Origin: Pseudisothecium myosuroides
Taxonomy: Eukaryota; Streptophyta; Bryopsida; Hypnales; Lembophyllaceae
Assembly: GCA_951799445.1 (NCBI GenBank)
Contig: OX637291.1
Location: 7,318,501 to 7,382,500, forward strand
Direction: 5' to 3'
Length of the DNA stretch: 64,000 bases
The notes beneath the pieces are model-generated. The model was not told where the DNA came from and did not search any database. It was given only the letters and a program-made list of their open reading frames with translations. Positions 56,973 through 64,000 of this stretch are shown piece by piece (within the stretch, counting starts at the first letter, position 1; the number at the start of each line of letters is the position of its first letter). Position numbers and translations under genes: made by a program.

Positions 56973-57208
56973 CTCCCTTGTTTCAAAAGAAGGAAACACT
57001 AGTCTTATTTTGAGACAGAGGGTGTATCAAATGGACATTGTTAAAGGGGACACTAATTCAGGACAAATGAATAAATGAAAAAGGTCTAAACTAATGATGG
57101 TAAATAGTGTTACCTACACTAATTGATTTTGAAATGTTATAACTTATTATTCTTCATGAATATTTTCACCAAGAACATAAGTATTGCTATGTTCCAAAGT
57201 TGTAGTTG

Positions 57209-58399
57209 TTAACCTCTAAAGGCCCAAGATGCCATATTTAACTACTTCTGGACTATGGTGTGAATTCTGGTCTAAGCACAATTTATACAAACATCGGGAG
57301 ATCTCCCAATGTTTGTGCAGATCAGGAGATCTCTCGATGCTTGTGTACATCTCCTAATGTTTTGTACTGATTCCCTGATGAAAATTTTGATCTCCCAATG
57401 ATTTAGATAGATCCCCCAATGCCCAAACGGGAGATCCATTATGAATTCTGGACTTTCAATAGTCCAAAAGTAGTTAAATATGCCATCAAGGCCTTTTTTC
57501 TGCCAAAAAACACTCAAAACTGCCATTTCTATAGCAAAAAGTACAAAAAATTCAAATTGTTTTTTTTCCACATCTAACCGTAGGATCTTACACCTTATTG
57601 GTATGAGAATGTGTGGAAAAAATTTCAGAATTTTTGACCGCACAGATTGCAAGATATCTGCGTTTAAAGTGGAAAAATCAAGTTTTTCAGCACATTGCAG
57701 GACCAAATTTTTTGACTTTAAACATTTTTAACTTAAAATTTTTGCACTACAGCGTTTTGAGCTTTAAATCTTTATAGTGGAGAATTGAGTTGAGAGTCTA
57801 GGAAAAAAAAAAAATTCAAAAAAACTTAATTATCATTCTTAAAAAAATTGTTAAGTAGAAGTAGGTACAAGATAGAAGGAAAATCTAAAATATTCATATA
57901 TTTTAGATGGAATTAAAATGCACTAATCCCAATGGTGAGATTGTTCTAGCAAGTAAACTAAACCATTCACAAAAAAAAATTTGAAAAATTACAAAAATTG
58001 CATTCCGAAATGAATCCTACAAGTTATTTTTTTCAAGAAGATGCTCTAACTGCCCGAAAAACAAGAATGTCCATAACTTCCTCATAACAAGTCCAAATGA
58101 AATGAATAAAAGCTTTCCAGATAGACAAAAATATAATCTATGAGAAAAAAAATATTTTTAAAAAAAATTCAAAATTTTGCAAATTTTTTTTGCTGCCCCC
58201 CGTCCCCACGCATTCCAAGAAATGGCATAACTTCTTGCTCAAAGGTCCGATTTCAAATTTTTTTTTTCTACCACGTACCTCTCTCAATTCTTCATGTTCA
58301 CAAAAAGTTTCAAAAAAATCAGGAGAAAATTTCAGCAAAAAGGTACATGCCCGAAGACGCATTTGTCCCCCGAAGGGACAATGGACTTTTAGGGGTTAA
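57209..58399. mobile_element. TTAA-flanked CCC-ended element, second 940-bp copy (inverted, interrupted)
   Basis: Begins TTAACCTCTAAAGGCCCAAG and ends GGACTTTTAGGGGTTAA. It is the inverse of 21345-22284, with high similarity throughout (for example AACCGTAGGATCTTACACCT, GATTGCAAGATATCTGCG). The hairpin TTGTCCCCCGAAGGGACAA lies near the right end. It is 1191 bp long, or 940 after subtracting the 244-bp insertion and its 7-bp duplication. Confidence 0.88.
57236..57479. mobile_element. 244-bp element nested in the TTAA element
   Basis: Ends ATTTAACTACTTCTGGACTA and, inward from the right, ATTTAACTACTTTTGGACTA. The direct flank ATGCCAT occurs at 57229-57235 and 57480-57486 (7-bp target duplication). 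The interior repeats variations of GGGAGATC and CCCAATG several times. The superfamily is not assigned. Confidence 0.85.
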
Positions 58400-58606
58400 T
58401 GAATGTAGTTGGTAAAAATATCCATCAAGAGTAAAAATTTATGGCATTTTGAAAGCAAATAGTGTTGGTAATAGTAAATACCATCATTAGTGCAGTGTTG
58501 TGGATGGAGGGAGTATCCCTTTTGCAATTGAAGCTGGATACTGCCGCTTGTATTTAAAAAAAGGAATGATTTCAAAAACATTTTTAAAATTTGGAAATTG
58601 AACAAA

Positions 58607-58659
58607 ATCTTAAAAATAATCTTAAAAATAATCTTAAAAAATAATCTTAAAAAATAATA
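58607..58659. repeat. Short tandem repeat, TAATCTTAAAAA units
   Basis: About four copies of TAATCTTAAAAA with one-base length variation. Confidence 0.85.
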
Positions 58660-58975
58660 CCATGGGTGGGTCTCTGACAGGAGGTATTCACTGACGAAGG
58701 GCGTACTGTATTCACTGACGCAGCGTAGCCGGTTGGACTGTGGGAAGTGGCCAGAGCGTTCCCTTTTGCCTCCAATTCTCTCCCCACTCCGTCTGTTGCA
58801 GTGAGTTGGATGGGTGACAGTCTTAAAAGCTCCCTTACTGTATGACACCACCACAATCTGTGAGGAAACAGTTCCCAGTGTCCACATGGTACACTCCAGA
58901 ATCATTTCTCTGGCAGCAGCTGAGCACTGCAACAGACGACGACAGAGTCGAATGGGACTTCATATATAACATTAT
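58660..58975. other. GC-richer island of unknown nature
   Basis: Composition stands out from the AT-rich surroundings. It contains a direct repeat, GTATTCACTGACG(A/C)AG, at about 58685 and 58710. A 178-codon minus-strand open frame (58396-58932) crosses it but extends into repeats and shows no domain. It could be a retroelement LTR or gene fragment. Confidence 0.3.
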
Positions 58976-59025
58976 TAACTGAAACTCCTAAATTTCATTG
59001 AGTCAAAAATTGAAAATAGAAAAAA

Positions 59026-59130
59026 AAAAATAATCTGTCTCCAAAACTATCAATAAAACAAAATTTTGCAAATAGAAAAAAAAAATAAAAATCTATCTCC
59101 AAAACTATCAATAAAACAAAATTTTCAAAA
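59026..59130. repeat. Tandem duplication of about 62 bp
   Basis: TCTCCAAAACTATCAATAAA and the following ACAAAATTTT occur at about 59038 and 59097, separated by A-rich runs. Confidence 0.8.
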
Positions 59131-59299
59131 TCAATTTCTATCCATTTATGTGAGCTTGTAAACAAAAGAATCTTATGATTGGTAATAGGGTCAAATATAC
59201 AATAATTTGAGGGTGTTACGGCATTGTATGTGGAAGAACAGAGCATACAAAGTGGAGCAAAATGTTTTCTTAAGGATTGACTAGGCTTTTGCGCCCTTA

Positions 59300-59881
59300 C
59301 TCCCTCCGTCTCAAAATAAATTTAGGGTTTTCTAAAGATGGCTAAGATTAATGCGTGAGTTGTTCCTATTTTCAAGGAATTGCGGAGATATTGTAGCTTT
59401 TACTAAACCCCACTAGGTGTGAAAGAATGGAAGTCAAAAGTGAAGTGGCACATATGGAAAACAAGCGGCGAAAGTGACAAATTTTTGCCCTTTTTGAAAC
59501 TGCTCCAGTGGTATTAATTTTGATCATTCGTTGAGCAATGTTGGTGCAGTGACGTTCATTGATGTCCTCTGTATTCAATTCCATCAACGTCTTGTAATTC
59601 AACTCCAAGAAAATTTTCAACAAGAGATTTGTTAGTAGGAATTTTTGTATAGTTCTGTGTTGAATTCTTTGCCTTTGGTTGGTTAGAGGTTGTGTTTTGA
59701 CTCCCTTTACAAGGATTGGCTAGCTATATAGTCATTGGAGTGTGACATTTGCAGATTCTTTTACTTTAGGGTATTCAAACTAGCTTCAATTGTTGTCCGT
59801 CAAGTTGTGGAGAGACAATTTTGGATTTAATTTGAGACAAATATATTTGAAAACCCTAGATTTATTTCGAGACAGATGGAG
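59300..59881. mobile_element. Stowaway-type element, 582 bp
   Basis: The left end CTCCCTCCGTCTCAAAATAA and the right end (inward) CTCCATCTGTCTCGAAATAA match at 29 of 33 bases when extended to AGGGTTTTC. TA precedes the left end. On the right the next TA is three bases further out, so that border has changed. The interior is non-coding and larger than a typical Stowaway MITE. Confidence 0.8.
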
Positions 59882-59884
59882 AAC

Positions 59885-61993
59885 TATTGTTTTCACAAGG
59901 AAGATCTAGTACTTTAGATTTGAATAGAGTTTCAAGTTAGGAAGAAGTGTACAAAATCTCAAATCAAAATGATGTTTAGCACTCCTTTCCCAAGTTGACC
60001 CCTCCTCCCCACAAAAAAACGTAACTTGTTTTTACCAACCATTGCCATCTTCACATTTGTTAAAATGAGACAATTTGTAGTCTCATTTTATCTTTGACCC
60101 TACATTTTGATGATAATAAGTGTTCAATATTGAGAAAATTTGATAAATTGAGACTTTAATATATTAATACATTTATAAACCTTTGATTTTTTAAATGTTG
60201 ATTTGTTCATAAATCTTTGATTCATTTGAATGGAGGTCTCCAATGTTGTAGTCTCAAAATGTGCAGTTTGTAGTCTCAAAATGTGCATTTTATTTCAATT
60301 TAACAAATATGGCCATTAAATTGAAAATTGAATTTGCTCAAAATTTGTATGATTTCATAGTCTAAAAAAAACTCCAAAATCTTATACTTTACTGTAGATG
60401 GCCCCATAAACACTCAAAGCTCATTTTGGCTCCAAAAGAGCTCTTAGAAATAAAGTCAAGATTGGAGTTTCACACACAAAAATGGATAGAGTGAAAATAT
60501 TCTCATTAGTGCAAACTCATGGTCTATATAAACTAAGGAAATGTTTGCAAGAAGACCTACAATTAGTCTAATTGGTCATATAGATTTTCTTGTGGATCAT
60601 GTCTTTAGTCTCCTTAGACCATGTTTCCACTAAGGTCATATGTTGTCAAGCTCTTCTGCCAAATCTTATAACACTAGTGGACCAAAATGGTGGCTTACAA
60701 ATGATCAACTAGTTCATTTTCATATTTGATAAAACTATGATTTTCAACCAATTGTTTGTATAAAACATTTTTCATGGCTTGAGCACATCCATAAGTTAAA
60801 TTTAAGTCATCTTAGTTATTTTTAGAATTTATACAGGAAATTGTACCCCCCAAAAGGAACACCTATACAATGTATTTCAATTTTGTTGACTCTTCATTTT
60901 TAAAAATTGATATTGATGCTCAACTCTTTTTGTTTTTAGTAAAACTGACAAAATTGAATCTTCCCAAATCTGATTTAAAAACTTTGAAAATTTCCTTATA
61001 GTAAGTATGTTATTTTGGTCTGAAGTTGAGAGTCAATGACCACATTTGTAAATATAGAATGACATGGAATTTTGGTTCATATTATAATATCCAAGAACAT
61101 AATAAAAACATGTTGTGAAATTTTCAAATTTCTTAAGCTTATATTGTATTTGATATGAATTTTTGATTTCTTCAAAATTTCACAATAATTCCAAATTTTC
61201 AAAAAGTGATTTGAACTTTGAAATTCAAAAACAAAAACATCAATCATATAGAATGACAAAATAGAGTATACAAAATGAAGGAGTTTTGAAGATTGATACA
61301 TTGTCCACAAAAGAACTCCCTCCCATCTCCACTTGTTAACAATGTTATGTTTGGTTGGTATTCCTTTAGTTTGGAAATAGTGTATCCATTCTCAATGGGA
61401 ATTGCACTGAAAATCGATACACTATTTTCAAACAAAGCAAAATACTTAGTAGAGTCAGTATCTATGTTATGATAACAATATTCAACAATGAAGCTCAAGT
61501 GACATTTGAGTCCATACAATCAAAGATGATTTAATTTGAAGTGGCTTATGGTTAGTCTATTGTTGTTTCTCTTCTAGTGTATGATTGTACCACATGACTA
61601 TTTCTTAGTCCTATTGTCAAGTCACCCTTTATGTCTTCTTAGTTGTAACAACTTCCCTAGGCAAGTTTTTCCCATTGGCTTGACTTGTAATGATTGAATT
61701 TTCAACATTTAATAGTGACAATATTTTGCCTCTTTATATCAATCGTAGGGAACATGGAGTGGTGCCAAATGATTTTACAATTCTAATGTTGGTACTAATT
61801 AATATGGCATTTCAAGATTGAATTCTTGCAAAATAGTTTCTATATTTGATTACTCTGCTTCCAATTGGTAATATTAGTAGAAATAAGGTATTTGAGCACC
61901 AAGCAACAATATCAAATTTTGGTCTCAGAGGACCATATAGACACTAAGCTAGTGCCTATGAAGACCTTTGCCACCAAGCTCTAATATTATTGC
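59885..61993. other. AT-rich intergenic, no gene seen
   Basis: A small direct repeat TGTAGTCTCAAAATGTGCA at about 60247 and 60270. No gene is supportable. Confidence 0.45.
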
Positions 61994-62873
61994 TTAACCC
62001 CTTAAGGACTATGATGCTTTAAATTTCTTGTATCCAAAGCATGGCTAAAATCTTCAACTTTATTTATTCTTTTACAAATCCAACCACAGGATCCTTTAGT
62101 TAACTTATTCAAGTACATCCTTCCCAAATTTTAAGGTGGAAAATTCTCACCCATTGCAAGTTCAATGTGCCTAAACTTCCAATATCACATTTTCTAGGCC
62201 TTTCTAAAGGTTAAGTGTGGTCTTTCAACAATTTTTGAAAAAAATTGTCCCCTAATTTGTGAACTTTAGTCAATATGTTGAAAAATGGGTTGAAAATACA
62301 TGGAATTTTTTTAAGCAAAGAAGCTTCCATATTCATCTTGAAAAAACTCATGAAGTGGAAGGTGGTATTTGATGAAAAAACACTAAATCTCTAATAACTT
62401 TGACATAAAATTGAGAATTGTAAATCCCATTGGTGGTAACATTCTAGTAAGCAACATACTTCCTATGTTTTTGTTTGTATTTTGAAAATTTAAAAATCAA
62501 GTTCAAAGAAACAATTTTATATGTTTTTTCTACCTTTGTTGCCCCTCACAATAAAACTCCTCTTAACTTTCATCTCATTATTTGGAGTTGAATTGTTCTA
62601 ATGTTTTTGTGTAAGTATCAAATAAATTAATCTTCTTTTAGAATATATTTTTAGTTTTTTGCTTTGAAACTAATTTAAAAAAATAAACTAACTTATAACT
62701 TTTGCAATATTTATTGGAATGACATGATACAAAGTGTCACATATAGATTAGAATGATGAACATCCATCCTACAAATTTCATGCAACAATTCGTAAAATAT
62801 GAAGTCAATAGAACTTGCCCCAAGTTCTTAGAAACACCAAAACTAAGGGGCTCCTCAGTCCTTTAGGGATTAA
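61994..62873. mobile_element. TTAA-flanked CCC-ended element, diverged 880-bp copy
   Basis: Starts TTAACCCCTTAAGGACTATG and ends CAGTCCTTTAGGGATTAA. It is co-linear with 57209-58399 (for example AAATCCAACCACAGGATCC for ACATCTAACCGTAGGATCT), with many differences. It is non-coding. Confidence 0.75.
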
Positions 62874-63199
62874 TGCTCCAAAACCTCATTTCTTCACAAG
62901 TATGTGAACCCTTTCATGTATCAACCTTGTAACATTGTTATAAATACTAAGTATGAATGACAAAGAATCCTTCTATATAAGACAAAAGTGCAGATGTTCA
63001 TCCTTGAAATTTTGTGTGAAAAGGGGAGGTCTCGCACAATAGTTTGACCTCCAATCAATGAGTGCTCTAAACTTGGGTTTTTTTAAAGCAAATGATTCAC
63101 ATATACCCAAAAGGATGATTTCCACGGTGACGAGCTCAGCATTCCAAGGTTAATGATAAAGATCACTCTGTTTTTTCTAAAATTTTCCTAATTAAAATT
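62874..63199. other. Intergenic, no gene seen
   Basis: Nothing supportable. Confidence 0.45.
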
Positions 63200-63213
63200 C
63201 TTGTGGTCAACCA

Positions 63214-63420
63214 TTGATTTTTCAAAGTTTCAATTTGACGGTCCAAGATGACCCTAAATTACCGGATGATGGTGGAAAGGTACCCAATCCGAATGGCGTG
63301 GTTGCGGGTTTGATACCTGGCGGCGACAGGTTGTGTTTATCTGGCGTGAAATCAGCCTCTCTACTTGACGGAAACCCCATGCAGTGTGTTCCTCAACACG
63401 CTTGTGAAAAGAAAAAAGAA
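63214..63420 (+). other. Coding-like fragment of unknown origin
   Basis: A G+C-richer stretch with an open frame reading DDGGKVPNPNGVVAGLIPGG and then KSASLLDGNPMQCVPQHAC. Composition is protein-like, and the style resembles fragments seen in plant retroelement-derived open frames, but no family is assigned. Confidence 0.3.
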
Positions 63421-63790
63421 AGTTTCAACCTGATTTTTTTTGTGTGTTCAAACATCTTAATTTCTGCATCCATTCAACGACTTTCTTAAGTTCAACTGAA
63501 TTCCGGAGTTCTAACAAAAGGTTGAACCAATTTTCAGAGTCAAACATGCTGCAGCCACAGAAGATTAGGCCAAATTTCAGCAATCCAGTTGTATGGAATC
63601 TGAACTGACCCCCACACCTGGGATACTGCATTTTTTTCACTGTATAAATGGTAAGTTAGTTGACTAAAGATACGGTAATATGGAGTACTTGACTACCCTA
63701 CGTGAAGGTCAGATTCAATAGAAATTGAGTCATTTTTGTTAAAAAAGTGTCACATGTCATCTTGTGAATGGTGTAAGGTGATGTGGACCC

Positions 63791-64000
63791 TTAACCCCTA
63801 AAGTTCCGAGGCCTATTTTCTGCCAAAAAACACTCAAAACTGCCATTTCTATAGCAAAGAGTAAAAAAAAATTTAATTTTTTTTTCCACATCTAACCGTA
63901 GGATCTTACACCTAATTGGTATGAGAATGTGTGGAAAAAATTTCAGAATTTTTGACCGCACAGATTGCAAGATATCTGCGTTTAAAGTGGAAAAAACAAG
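63791..64000. mobile_element. TTAA-flanked element, cut by the window end
   Basis: Begins TTAACCCCTAAAGTTCCGAG and follows the element at 57209 base for base in long stretches (CTGCCAAAAAACACTCAAAA, AACCGTAGGATCTTACACCT). The remainder lies beyond the window. Confidence 0.85.

Larger units (their letters stand above)
56973..58513. mobile_element. Stowaway-like MITE split by later insertions
   Basis: The left end CTCCCTTGTTTC and the right end (inward) CTCCCTCCATCC are flanked by TA (56971-56972 and 58514-58515). The next inner segments are also inverted: ACTAATGATGGTA near 57089 and its inverse TACCATCATTAGT near 58480. Removing the TTAA element leaves about 350 bp, a normal Stowaway size. 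It is the outer level of a three-level nest. Confidence 0.7.

Noticed and set aside
57480..58415. Several open frames of 69 to 144 codons on both strands
   Set aside because: They lie inside the TTAA element, and the corresponding frames are not conserved in its other copies.
58396..58932. 178-codon minus-strand open frame, the longest in the window
   Set aside because: It runs from the end of a TTAA element through an A-rich tandem repeat into the GC island. No domain or plausible start is seen, so it is probably chance.

Overview
The window is AT-rich nuclear DNA from a green plant (streptophyte). This rests on three intron-bearing genes whose proteins read as plant orthologues, on GT-AG introns of plant type, on a Ty1/copia element primed by initiator-Met tRNA, and on Stowaway-type MITEs. 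A bryophyte, fern or streptophyte alga fits at least as well as a flowering plant, because a Tc1 element of the DD34E type and a TTAA-flanked (piggyBac-like) MITE family are unusual for angiosperms. The species cannot be named from the sequence.

Genes: (1) 275-3725, minus strand: six of the exons of the mitochondrial small-subunit ribosomal protein mS29 (DAP3), with the 3' end beyond the window. (2) 31896-35591, plus strand: a complete 11-exon gamma-tubulin gene of 475 codons, one of whose introns has a GC-AG boundary. (3) 52850-55891, plus strand: a complete 7-exon VAP/MSP-domain protein of the VAP4 type (252 aa) with a GC-rich leader. These are unrelated housekeeping genes with no visible joint function.

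Broken genes: 13505-20000 and 20588-21146 (minus strand) hold two adjacent relics of unrecognised proteins. The larger has phase-0 introns, and both read on through stop codons. A fainter coiled-coil relic lies at about 11520-12020 (plus strand).

Mobile DNA fills most of the rest. A family of elements flanked by TTAA with CCC-rich termini occurs at least ten times (4103-4332, 4503-5433, about 7830-8008, 21345-22284, 28961-29508, 30657-30796, about 48300-48442, 57209-58399, 61994-62873, 63791 to the window end). There is a complete but mutated Tc1 element at 45530-47183, with TIRs, TA target duplication and a 340-codon transposase carrying five stops. There is an internally reduced copia retroelement (about 22328-25967, minus strand), and three long foldback palindromes (49027-50031, about 37440-38180, about 44645-45410). 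Numerous MITEs include a three-level nest at 56973-58513.

I saw no tRNA, rRNA or CRISPR array by eye. The remaining intergenic stretches are AT-rich with no supportable gene.
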